NCBI GenBank assembly: GCA_964020085.1 | Contig: OZ026597.1 | Location: 922,313 to 986,312, forward strand | Length of the DNA: 64,000 bases | Direction of reading: 5' to 3' | Origin: Micromussa lordhowensis | Taxonomy: Eukaryota > Cnidaria > Anthozoa > Scleractinia > Lobophylliidae | Shown: in pieces, positions 33,261-43,716 of the stretch | Layout of the letters: each line of letters starts with the position of its first letter | Numbering within the stretch: position 1 is the first letter of the stretch | Made by a program: the position numbers and the translations under genes | Notes under the pieces: generated by a model | Databases searched by the model: none | What the model was told of the DNA's origin: nothing | Seen by the model: the letters and a program-made list of their open reading frames with translations, nothing else

Positions 33261-33498
33261 TTGCGATGGTTGTTCGTGCTGTCATGGAATACAATTCAGG
33301 AGTCAAACTTGCCCACGAGAATGGATGGAAAGTTATGTCAAGAGACCATGGAGGGCATGGCCAAAGAGGGACTCCGTGTATTTTTTTACATATTTGTGTT
33401 GCATTCAATTTCCCTCTCTTCCTAGAATCTTGTTTTTTGTCGAACCAAGCTAGGAGTAAAAGTACAATATCCTCAAGAACAGAGTCCCATTCATTCAT
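33214..33498 (-). CDS. Unassigned ORF (minus strand)
   Basis: A 94-codon open frame (NEWDSVLEDIVLLLLAWFDK near the start, then RKRGKLNATQICKKI) looks protein-like in composition, but I do not recognise it. An overlapping plus-strand frame of 128 codons exists (33266-33652). Only one, if either, is real, and it may be a fragment of a dispersed repeat. Confidence 0.2.
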   Translation of the reverse strand: MNEWDSVLEDIVLLLLAWFDKKQDSRKRGKLNATQICKKIHGVPLWPCPPWSLDITFHPFSWASLTPELYSMTARTTIAIGHFRYIKIQVDSEA

Positions 33499-33659
33499 TG
33501 TTCGTGGGAAGAAGGAAAACTTAAAAATATCTTTCTTTGCTAAAGAAACTACAAACTTAAAAGCGTGGCTCCCACGGGTTCTTCTTTCATTATTTGGTGT
33601 TAGGTGGACTTCTACTGAAAATCCGTCAGATTGTGGGAGAGTTTATACATAAAAGATAG

Positions 33660-34012
33660 TCTGGTGGTTTTCCTTCTAGTGGCTAGGCCGGGTTTCCCAG
33701 CTCTCTGGTTGTCTGGTTTTTATGTTTTTCTGGTTCCTGTGGCTGCTGTGGTTGTTTCTTATGTTCTCTGGTTCTTGTGGTTCCTGTGGTTCTCAGGTTC
33801 TTGTAATCTCTTTTTCTTGCAGTTCTCTGTTCCTTTTGGTTTTCTTATCTCTGGTCTCGGGTTCTTGTGGTTTTCGTGTTTGTTGTGGTTGTCTGCAGCT
33901 GGTTCTTGTGGTTCTTGTGGCTTTCTGTTTCATGTAATTCTATTTTTCTTGTAGTTCTCTGGTTCTTCTGATTCTTGTGGTTTTCTTGTTCTCGTGGTTC
34001 TCTGCTTCATGT
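33660..34012. repeat. Low-complexity GGTTCTTGTGG-type tandem repeat
   Basis: Degenerate tandem units of TGGTTCTTGTGGTTCTC make a T/G-rich block. The overlapping hydrophobic open frames are by-products of this composition. Confidence 0.75.
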
Positions 34013-34129
34013 GGCCAAAATAACGGGTGATCTTAAATGCAATACATATGCCACGGTTTATGTCATTCTAAGTACCAGACCTATACGTCGATCGGAGAGT
34101 CCTAACTCAGGCTAGTATTGGGTTTGTTA

Positions 34130-35045
34130 CAACTGCTGCTATCAGTTGTACTCATTTCTTCGCTCTGGTTTCCCTAAACTGGCTTCGCCGACTGAACATC
34201 GAAAGTGAAGTCAGTCCTTTAAGTGAGCTGGAGGAAAAGCTTGGTAAAATTATCTTTCCCTTCGATGATGTAGTTCCAATTCCCACTGAAGTAAAAGAAT
34301 GGTTTGACGTCTATTCCTTAAGCCACGGAAGCACGCAAGAACTTCTCGTGATCATTTCTTTGGCATCTACCAGTGCACTAATCGGCAACACTGGAAGTTT
34401 GCAGCACCAACGATGAAAAGGGAAATCTCTTCATGATTTCTGTAGCACCATCTGGCTCCGGAAAATCCCCAGTATGACATGATGACTTCATTGTTCTTTG
34501 CAACCTCGTTTCCAGGGTCCTCTCTCTACCTCGAGAAAGTACGGGTACTTTCTCGACTTAGAGAGAGGACCCTGGGAACGAGGTTGTGTTCCTTGTGTTC
34601 CTTGTGGATCATCTTGCAATTGAAAAGACAATCGATGCTGGCATCTTGCTAGATATGGCCTCCGCAAATGGTAACCACTTCGTATCGGGAGAACCGTTCC
34701 AATCTTTTGTGTTGATGAGGTTCATTCCTTGTTAACAAAGGTGTCTTGCCCATCAAAGTCATCTCAGGTTGATCTAACTATGAAGAGACTATGCAAACTG
34801 TTTGATGGCGTTAAAGGTAACAAGGGGAAAAGAACCGGCATGTCATCGGCAAGAGCATCCCTGCTAGCATTCACCGCTCCAAAGCAGTTCCTGGAGAACA
34901 CGTGGCCGAGAATATTGAATACTGAAAACGGATTTTGAATTTTGTTTCTTTAGCAGAAGGAGAAACAGCGAGACTTAGAAGAGATGTCTCCAAAGTGCCA
35001 GCAATTGGGCGAACTTTCTGTGAAGTCTCTCAATACCGCACCAAT
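34130..35045 (+). pseudogene. P-loop protein pseudogene (possible DUF3987-type)
   Basis: The reading FPFDDVVPIPTEVKEWFDVY, then LVIISLASTSALIGN, a Walker A-like SVAPSGSGKSP near 34440-34475, and after an insertion SLLTKVSCPSKSSQVDLTMK and LLAFTAPKQFLENTWPRIL, resembles a P-loop NTPase of the DUF3987 kind from memory of the family. It has in-frame stops, at least one frameshift near 34710 and a hairpin inserted at 34501-34586. A TTTCTTTAG acceptor-like site near 34955 could mark a lost exon boundary. Confidence 0.45.
34501..34586. mobile_element. Hairpin element CAACCTCGTTTCCAGGGTCC
   Basis: An 86-base near-perfect palindrome: CCAGGGTCCTCTCTC pairs with GAGAGAGGACCCTGG, with CGAGAAAGTAC / GTACTTTCTCG at the centre. 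It interrupts the P-loop pseudogene. Confidence 0.8.
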
Positions 35046-35195
35046 AATCGTAAAGCATCTTAGAGCTTTCGATTGATTGATTGATGGATGGATCGATCTA
35101 TCGATTGGGTTGATTGATTCAAAAAGCAAAAATTTAGTTTGTTCGTTTGCATGTTTTCCTCATAGCTTTGTAAACTAAAATCAAATAAATGAAAA

Positions 35196-35530
35196 TTAGG
35201 CAGTCAAAGTTGTTCTGACACTTCCTTTAAATTCTAAAACTTTGCTCAACGTCATCCGACTTCTTATCATATTGCTCCTTATAAGGTGTTGCCGATCCGT
35301 TGTGTTATTAAATTCGTTGGTGTAGGTGTTGGCAAGTTTGGCCGACATATAATCTACATCGCAGAGATCACACTTGAAACAATACGCCACGCATTGCTGA
35401 TTCACTAGCGGCGGTTTGTCTTCCCTCACTTTGATTTCGTCCTTGATCTTTCGACTTGTGTAAACCGGGCCAATATCTGCGTTGATCTTTCGACTGAGGT
35501 CGCCAAGCTGTTATGAAAAGTAAAGAAGAT
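35196..35530 (-). pseudogene. Penelope-like element C-terminal fragment
   Basis: The minus-strand reading LGDLSRKINADIGPVYTSRK, then VREDKPPLVNQQCVAY and FKCDLCDVDY, matches the Cys-containing region just before and into the GIY-YIG domain of another Penelope lineage. The nuclease then decays into unrelated frame. Confidence 0.6.
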
Positions 35531-35720
35531 GGTGGACTCAAAATGACAGATTTTACAATATTCGATAACGTGTTGCAATTATGCAAGCCCTAAGCCCTAA
35601 ATTTCATCTGTGACACTTCCAGTTCCGTGTCCAGTGATTGTGGGAAATGATTAGTAACTAAAATTTTTTGTGACAAAATTTCAAGCATGATTTGGACAAC
35701 AACAACAAAAAAAACAAAAA

Positions 35721-35939
35721 TGGTACGGTGAATTTTTTTATATTATCAAATTTTGATCAGCGTAAGACGCAACTTTTGGCAAAGTTTAAACAACTCTGTA
35801 CATAAGGTTCAGAGCCACCTTAAGTCTTAAAAACATTTAGGTGGCACTGAACCCTATGGAGATTTTTTTGAAACTTTGCCAAAAGTTGCGTCTTATCGTG
35901 CTTATCAAAATTGGATAATATAAAAAATTCACTGTGCCG
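35721..35939. mobile_element. Foldback MITE-like element, about 219 bases
   Basis: TGGTACGGTGAATTTTTT is matched by AAAAAATTCACTGTGCC, and AAGACGCAACTTTTGGCAAA by TTTGCCAAAAGTTGCGTCTT. The centre has a second inverted pair around GGTTCAG / CTGAACC. Confidence 0.7.
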
Positions 35940-36670
35940 ATTTTGAATTATAAGCCTCTATAGTTGTAAACAAAAGTGTTTTTTTCAGCAGCTCATACTG
36001 TTGCTATGGTAACCTATTGCGTCCCTAAAATGATAACCACGTATTCACCAGTGATTAGAGAGTTTTTTTAATACCATGATTGTAGCATCAAGTGATAAAG
36101 AGTGCGAACTGTTTTGAGCCACCTTAATTCACTTGACAAACACACCATGTGCTCCGCTGACCTTTCTACTGTCCGCATACTCTTATACCTTGCGCACGCA
36201 CAGAAGACGTCAGAGGACGATCCGCGACAAGAAGAAAAATACCCGGTGGTGGGGATGGGGGAGTCGCTTGCGAAAGGGGCGGGAATGGTCGTCTCGCTTA
36301 GGGGTGTAAATTTCAGATTTTGGTTTCACTTAGGATGTTCCGGGCAAAACGCCATTATATTTAGCCGTGAAGGTCACGTTAAGGGTTGCACGTGAAAAAA
36401 TATTAAAAATTATATTTAATATGTTTTTTTAAATTCGTTTATTCACTCGATTCAAACTGAATCAAACTTGTTTGTGTTTTAACATGGTCTCTTTTAGGGG
36501 CCAAAACAAAAGCTTGCCCCACGCCCAGATCATCCCCGCCCCTTTGGTATGCGAGTCCCTCCCCCGAGGAAAAAAACCGTTCCCATTTTTAAACCCAGGT
36601 TTTGCTATGGAAGCCCGAGTAAATATGAGGCTTTTGAATAATAGTCAGGGACAGGAGATATACTCTTGCT

Positions 36671-36802
36671 GGCCCCAGTTGTTCGAAGGCTGGATAACTC
36701 TATCCAGTGGATAAGCGTTAACAAAAGAAACCACGCTATCCGATGGATAGTGGCTTATCCGGTGAATGGCTAGCGTTATCCACCTTTTCAACAACCCAGG
36801 CC
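36671..36802. mobile_element. Palindromic MITE-like element (CCAGTTGTTCGAAGG ends)
   Basis: The GGCCCCAGTTGTTC end and the AACAACCCAGGCC end are inverted. Internal GGATAACTCTATCC, GGATAAGCGTTAAC and TATCCGATGGATAG pieces form further inversions. No ORF. Confidence 0.6.
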
Positions 36803-37037
36803 TGTAGTGTAGTGTGCTAAAAGTGCTTTGCGCTGCCTCACCTCCCATGTAGTCTATGACCGACCAGTCCCTTATCTAGTAAGCGCTGTTAATTTCGACC
36901 GTTTATCACCGGACTGTGCAATAGGGTGCCTGAGAGTGGCTGATAGGTGGGCAGGGAAGGCTTGGCATACTTCTAATTTCCCATGTGAGGCTTATAGGAG
37001 CTGTCAAAATTAGCTAAAGTATCTGTAGATCTATATA

Positions 37038-37340
37038 TGGGTGCTTTCCATTTGGCCAGAAAATCCGGAAATTTCGGTTTGAAGTCAAATGGTAAGGTAA
37101 TTTTCCGGAAATTCCGTTCGAAAATTGTGGAGTACCTGCAGAGGTACTCCTCTTTTTCCGTTTGGAACGAAACGGAGGAAATTTCCTTACCATTTGCTAA
37201 ACTATCCAGTTTCCAGTCTCTCATCAGCCGAAAACAATTATGGGAAATCGAATTGCAAATGGTAAGCGCCATTTCATTCGGTTGGTTTGCTGATTTTGGA
37301 AAAATCCTTACCATTTTTCAACGCTCGTCCCAACCGGTTT
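37038..37340. mobile_element. Long imperfect palindrome (GGGTGCTTTCC element)
   Basis: The arms share CAAATGGTAAGG / CCTTACCATTTG and CCGGAAATT / AATTTCC pieces around a GTGGAGTACCTGCAGAGGTA centre. Both-strand open frames of about 110 codons are mirror products of the palindrome. Confidence 0.6.
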
Positions 37341-37792
37341 ATTCTGACAAATTGTAAGCACGCTTAGAAAACGCGGAGACTGACTGTATTACTCTCTAGT
37401 CCAGTCCACACTCCAAAAGCCAATTTCGTACCCAAGCCCCTCCAAACGGCGGAAGAATTCAAAATGGCGGTAGCCTGAAGAATTTCCCAGATGTTTTCAG
37501 CCACTGCGGTTTTAGGTGCAATTTTCTTTCTTAGGTCTTAAAACTTAGGTCGTATCAACATTCGGACACTATCCTTTCCAGAAGAAAAACCAACGCGAGC
37601 TTCGCGTATTCGGAGAATCTAGAAGAGAAGCAGGATTGCATTGAAAGGTAAGCTATCCGATTTGAAAATAAGTTGAAGTTTTGTTTAGCTAGAATTAAGC
37701 TTAACACCAATACTATGGATACATCAAATGAGGTCTCTTCTTTGGCTAGATGAAAATATTGGCTATTGTTGTAAATAGTGCTATAATGAATA

Positions 37793-37793
<1 letters not shown>

Positions 37794-37826
<33 letters not shown>

Positions 37827-37830
37827 GATA
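37794..37830. repeat. ATT microsatellite
   Basis: About eleven perfect ATT units, followed by imperfect units to about 37850. Confidence 0.9.
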
Positions 37831-37890
37831 TTACTATTATTGATGAGAATTATATATGAAATAATTCATATATTTGAACTGCGGTAGTAG

Positions 37891-38000
37891 ATGAAGTGAA
37901 GAATGATCGTCGCAGTTAATTTTCCAATTTTAAGCAATTGAAAAGAAGAAGCCTGAAAAAATCAGGGCTTCAACGGGATTCGAACCGGAGGTCGCGAATC

Positions 38001-38034
<34 letters not shown>

Positions 38035-38108
38035 TGATTTTTTCAGGCTTCTTCTTTCCAATTGCTTAAAATTGGAAAATTAACTGCAACGATCATTCTT
38101 CACTTCAT
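37891..38108. mobile_element. tRNA-like palindrome, 218 bases
   Basis: The outer arms ATGAAGTGAAGAATGATCGT and ACGATCATTCTTCACTTCAT, then CCTGAAAAAATCAGGGCTTC and its complement, are nearly perfect inverted repeats. The inner arms are both a tRNA T-arm plus acceptor sequence (GGGTTCGAATCCCGT) facing each other across a short GGTCGCGAATCGCGGAGG centre. It looks like an inverted dimer of a truncated tRNA-derived SINE rather than a tRNA gene. Confidence 0.75.
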
Positions 38109-38696
38109 TACTATTATTATTAAATTATTAGTTATTACAACTGGGTGCCCATCTTATGACAGCTATCAGTAAGATGTTATTAACAACTTTCAAAGAATCG
38201 ATAGTTTTCCATTTTTTTCCAAAATTATCAGGTCAAAGGTCTCACTGAGATCTATCTGAAAAATTATTGAGATTAATATTTTCCGTCAAAATTAGAAAAT
38301 TACACGATACTTACCTATAAGTTGAAGTTTGATTGGAATTCTATGAGTTACCTACTGCAACAGGGGATCACATGAGATTGTAACACACATGCGCATGTCA
38401 CTTTTCAAAGCTTCAATGTGAATGTCGCATAATGGAGAAATGAAGTCATCTCTGCTGCTTTGATTGGTTGTGTTCATGTAGCAAGGTGTTAATGGAGTAA
38501 CAATTAGTGTGCTAGGGAGGTGTAATATAGCTCTTACTAAACTACGCTTCGCTACCCACTATCTATTCTGTGGTAGATAGTGAGTATATAGTGTAGCAGT
38601 GTATGCTTGTTATAAAAATGATGGTCAATTCTATGTGTTTTTGAAGTATCTGTGAAGTATCTATATAGTTTTGACCACCTAGTGGATTTATACTAA

Positions 38697-38803
38697 AACA
38701 ATTAGATTATTTACTCTCGATTTCTATGCATGATAGTTGACTTGGGCTTAGCTCTTGTCAACTATCAGGGGATAAAAATCTGGAGCTGATAATCTAATTG
38801 TTT
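38697..38803. repeat. Hairpin element with AACAATTAGATTA ends
   Basis: AACAATTAGATTA and TAATCTAATTGTT ends enclose an inner inverted pair ATAGTTGAC / GTCAACTAT. Same subtype as 25956-26013. Confidence 0.65.
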
Positions 38804-39174
38804 AATAGTAAACTAGCTCCTAACCTCTCTCCCCTTCTCCTCTCCTCTACAATGAATCTCAACATGAGTTCTTAAAAAGAAGCAGGATTTGTGTGTCATG
38901 TAGGACCCGAGTGATTGTTAGATGCTGGAACAGACAATTTTGATTGCCTGCTAAAATTTTGTTGCAGATGAAATATGAGCCCAAGTTGATTGAGAAAACA
39001 GCACAGAACATGTTTGGCTACAAACAAATCTTCTCAAACTCATTAATAATTCATCAAGTTAAAACAAAGGAAATCATGACCGTGACGGTGGTTTGGATAT
39101 CCGGTCTTAATTAGCATAGATTTTGACGATTTTACTTCTCCGTTTACTCCTTAGTTTTTGTTTCGATTGAGAAG

Positions 39175-39320
39175 ATATATCAAACACTCGAGACAGTGTT
39201 TCATCGGCTATCCAAACACCTCGAATTGCGTCAAAAATACTCCGCTGCGCGTCGTATTTTCAACTCTCTTCTCGGTGTTTGGATATCCCGATGAAACACT
39301 GTCACTCGTGTTTGATATAT
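39175..39320. mobile_element. Foldback MITE-like element
   Basis: ATATATCAAACACTCG / CGTGTTTGATATAT and CAGTGTTTCATCGG / CGATGAAACACTG pair, and TATCCAAACACC pairs with GGTGTTTGGATA, making a 146-base hairpin around CGCTGCGCG. Confidence 0.7.
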
Positions 39321-39713
39321 TACATGCAAATGACTTTGAAGCCAGTTCAAAGTCTGGTCCTGCTGTGAAATCTTTCCAGATATAAGACCTATCCCTTTTA
39401 CCAATCCCATCTCCACATATCAGCTCTCCCCCAAGATATCTGCCCTCTTCTACTATTATAAAACCCATCTCAAGATATAAGGCTAGTTATAAAGCCGTTC
39501 CTGGATAGTGTACATGAATTGTATAAATCCTTGCTCCAGATTGTTGACTCCATTCCTAGATATACATGTAATTTGGACGTTTTTCCAACAGATTTTAACC
39601 TTTTTCAGGTGACTACATATATCTAGTGATTGGTCCTCTTCTCAGATATAATCCCTCTCTCCAAATTTTGGCCCAGTCTTCTTACATATAAGCCATCTCA
39701 CAACATATTGAAT

Positions 39714-39750
<37 letters not shown>

Positions 39751-39759
39751 TCTGTGGGG

Positions 39760-39880
39760 AGTATGTGTTACAAGAATTGCTTCGACAAAGGGTTCACGCT
39801 CCAAACGTCAGCTTTCAAATCTCTTTACGGTGGCCAATTCACATTATCAACTCAGTTGATAAAACCAAATTATCTCACAA
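39760..39880 (+). mobile_element. Penelope-like terminal fragment
   Basis: GCTCCAAACGTCAGCTTTC, CTCTTTACGGTGGCCAATTC and TATCAACTCAGTTGATAAAA match the 3' end of the element at 25770-25870. No coding part is attached. Confidence 0.55.
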
Positions 39881-41369
39881 AATATTGGTTCTCATAAACT
39901 TTTTGGAGTATTGTAATTCTGCTGACCAGTAGATAAAGCTCCTGAAATCACTATTATATTGCAGGCACATGTATCGTTTTACATTTCTAGGTCAAGGTCT
40001 ATGTGACTGCCATTGTTGCACTACAAATGGAAACTTGTTTTGTTTCCTTTCTGGGTATAGTTCATTTAACATTTCTATTACAATATTATTCTAATCTTAA
40101 ATTAACAGTTAACTCTAAGTATGACCAAATGTTGGCTTTTGTAATAATCATTGGGAACATTTTTGATGACAGAGGTGAAATTACTGGAAGATGCTATTGC
40201 AAATTTCCGCTCCAAAGTTTAGTAAAGATCAACAAGAGACAATCTGCTCTACATGTCAATGGTACTACTACTGGAGGGTTGAGCTCCTAAAATTAAATTT
40301 CGGAAGTCAAAGCGAACAGTTTAGTTGAGATCACCGTGGGAATTGTTGAAAAAAGTCTCTGATATTTAGGAAAACCAAAGTCTTGCAAGCCTCTAAAAAG
40401 CTCATGATTAGTCGCCAGATTATAAATCTCAACTGCGAGCATAGAATCAATTGCGGGAATATCCTGCTGTTGAGGACAAACTCTCCATGTTACACAAATA
40501 ACAGTGAAAGAGCATAAGTCACTTTGGAAGAAGGATGCCACATAGCAGGAGTGAAGAGAACTACTGTAGCTAGAACTTCAAGAACTGAAATCCAATCTGA
40601 GCATTAAAATATTTTTTGCCCACAGACAAACATTTTTGGGCTTGGTAAAGTTGAAACAGTTCAGCTGGTATATATAATGAATATACCCTCTTTTTAGCTG
40701 GTGGCCTATTCAGCCATATGATGTGTTTAGACCTATCGCATGCAGGCAAAAATGTTTGGTGGATTATAGTTCTTGATATAAGCCATCTTCCTGTAGATAT
40801 ACATGTATGCTCATTCTGTGTACTAGATATGACCCTGCTTTCTAGATAGAAGCCATTTCGCTTGAAATGAGCCCTTTCCTCCTAGATATAATCCCTCTCC
40901 CCCAGATGTAAGCTCTCTCTTAAATAGATGCCCCTCCCATGATATAAGCCCTTTCCCTTGACATAGAGCAGTTTGCCCTGTCCCCATCCCTTGATATAAC
41001 CCCTCTCTCTGAATATTAAAATAATAATGCTCTCTACGTAGATATAACCCTGCTCCCTAGATAGAAACCCTTTCGCTAGACATTACATATAAGCCCTGGA
41101 AATATAAACTCTCTTCTTTGGTACATGTATACTGTACATGTCAGCCCTTTCCCATGATGTACATGTAAGCCTCTCCTTAGGTGTCAGCCCTTTTGTCAGG
41201 TAAAGTCCTTCCTCCAGAGGTTAGTTCTCTTCTCAGGTATATGATCTCTCTCCAATGTTGGCCATCTCCTCAGATATAAGCCCTCAGGTTCTAAAGGTAT
41301 TGGTCCATGTCACTATATAAGGGAGGCACATAATGTGCTTCATTCTAGATTATTAAGCAGCCATTGTGT

Positions 41370-41540
41370 TGTGTTCTTGACAAAACACTTTACTCTCACA
41401 GTGCTTCTCTTCACCCAGGTGTATAAATAGGTACTGGTGATTTTTTTTGCTGGGGGGTAATTCTGTTATGGCCTAGCACTACATCCAGGGGGAAGTAGAA
41501 GTATTCCTAGTGGCTTCATACTTTAGAATCCAGAGTTAAG
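41370..41540 (+). mobile_element. SINE body fragment (family of 30060-30300)
   Basis: CACTTTACTCTCACAGTGC, GTGTATAAATAGGTACTGG and a T/G-rich tail are shared, inverted, with the SINE at 30060-30300. The tRNA-like head is not seen. Confidence 0.55.
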
Positions 41541-41900
41541 CACAAGCCTGATGGGCTACTAGGCTCAAACACAGACTTAACCTGTTCCTTAGATGATATT
41601 ATTTACCATTCCTCAGGTACATGTACAAGTTCTATCTCCAAAAGCTGACCATCTCCTCTGGTATAAGACCTCTTTGTGAATAAAATCATTTCAATCTCTA
41701 CCAGAGTTAAACTCAAGTAAGACATGAGCCCGCTTTCCCAGATCTAGTTGCTCTTCACAGATATAACGTCTCTCTGCAGATACACATGTATGTCCTCCCT
41801 CAGGATATTAGTATTCCCCTAAGATATATAAAGTTCTCTCCCCCGATATAATTCCCCCTCCCCAGATATAAAATCAACCCCAAATGAAAGCCTTGTGTCA

Positions 41901-43532
41901 AGATATTAGTCTACAATGTATGAGTGTATGTTTCCTGGTACAATTTAAGCGCTCTTTAACATGAGGGGAAACTCAAGTGAGTTACGCTGTTAATAAGTTT
42001 AATGTGGCTTTGATTATTTGAGCTATGCCTAATGTTATACCTTGTTGATATCAACACATTTCTTAACATGTAGCTAAAGTTTATTAAATAAATACAATCT
42101 GTGACAAACTCCTTAAGGCAGAACCAGTTAATGGGACAAAAATAAACACCTATTTGCTGTTTTGTTATGAGATCAGCAAGTGTTAGGGGAGATTGGCTTA
42201 TATTATTATCAATACACATTTTGAGTCAGATTTTGAGTCAGATTTTGACATATGATGTGGCATGGGACCTGCTCCTTGAAACATGGTTTATTCATCCAAG
42301 GTTTTCCTCATGGTTGGGAAACCCAGGGCCGGGTCACCCTCATTAATTAATCTTGTGCTAGAAACTGGTTATAATCCGCGGGTTGTACTCACAACACTCC
42401 CCCTCCCACTGAAGGTCTAAATGTAGCCCTAACCCTTCCCTCCCCCTCCCAAGTGTGTTTAGTGTGTGAAAATTATTCAGTGATGTGATGTAATTTCTAT
42501 GGTTCTGTTGCAAGCCGGGGTGACCATGAGATTGCCCTTCAAAAACGTCTGCATTTCAGACTCATTTGTCCTGAGGTTGTCGTCATGTAAAATGTCCCCC
42601 AGCTAGATGAACTGTCTGGTTCTGTAGTGATTTTGAACACCAACTTGTGGGATAGGACAATTGTTTGGGCCAACTATAAAATATTTTACGAACACAGGTG
42701 TAGCCAAAGCTGAAATGGCCAGAAAAGACGTGAATGAACTGGGATGTTACTTGATGCAATTACCTGACCTGGGGAAACTTGCATCCACAAACCTGTTGTC
42801 GACATAGAGATGACAGTAGGACTTGCATTTGATGCTCAAAAGAGAATCTCAATACTGTAGTTGTACCAATTGGGGGTTGCTTGCTAGATCTGCCACTGTA
42901 TAGTGGTACAAGTAACCTCAGTGGGTAACTACTGCTAGTAACAGTACTTTAGTTTTAAAAAGTAAGTAAATGTCATACTGTACCTCATGAGATTTTAATT
43001 AACACTCTTTTTTTTTTAATCTTCAAGTTCCTGAAGATTCAAGATCAAAATATAAACTCTCCCAAAATTAATGGAGGATGTGTTAAAATGAGGCTCAGAC
43101 TTGAGATGGAAATATGTGAATGTAATAATTATGTGAATGAGATACGGAAGAGTCAAAAGTTGTGGTAAGTGTCTTTTGGCAGCAAGATCATTCCTGGAGA
43201 TCATAAGCTCATCTGAAGTTGGCTAGTCATAGAATCTAAAAACTTAGTGCAGTCATCTAATAACCTGGTTACATTGTAATATTTTGGCCACCACTTGTCA
43301 GAAATGATTCATAGATTTTATAAAGCAAACTGTAAGATGATTCCTGTCTTTCTTAGCAAGGGGTGACACCAATGCTCTGGTGGAGGACAGGGGGTAGGGC
43401 ACTGGAGGGTCGATGCTACAATACTGATCCACTTGTATTGGTACTATTTAATTAGTAACTGCTGGACTTGTTGTTTTAAATTACATGCAGGCTCTCATGC
43501 CCTTTGATACTGAGAGGCTAACTGACTTAAAT
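41901..43532. other. No gene recognised
   Basis: AT-rich sequence without recognisable domains. A duplicated GATTTTGAGTCA lies near 42222-42246. A diverged relative of the 43533-43711 sequence (TGTGAATGAGATAC with surroundings) appears near 43085-43165. Confidence 0.45.
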
Positions 43533-43716
43533 TTATTTTATTATCTTTTACAAAGGAACTGTCCAAGACATAAAAAATCTAAACCAAATAGTAGGTTAGA
43601 AGGTCTAAGACCAGACTCAAGTCAGATGGAATGTGAATGAGATACAGAAAAGTTTAGAGTCACGGTGAGTGATGTGAATTAATGTCTTCTTTGAATGTTT
43701 GAATGGTACCTGAACT

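Larger units (their letters stand above)
39365..41900. repeat. Scattered degenerate GATATAAGCCCTCTCC-type repeats
   Basis: Many imperfect units of about 15-20 bases (AGATATAAGCCCT, CCAGATATAA, GATATAACCCCTCTC) lie at 39365-39700, 40780-41300 and 41590-41900. The pyrimidine-rich spacing varies. Between them (39880-40780) no gene is recognised. Confidence 0.55.

Noticed and set aside
36973..37357. Opposite-strand ORFs of 113 and 106 codons
   Set aside because: They mirror each other across a palindromic element and have no protein-like features.
37966..38042. tRNA gene
   Set aside because: Only T-arm and acceptor-like sequence is present, twice and inverted. There is no D-arm or anticodon arm, so it is a tRNA-derived palindrome.
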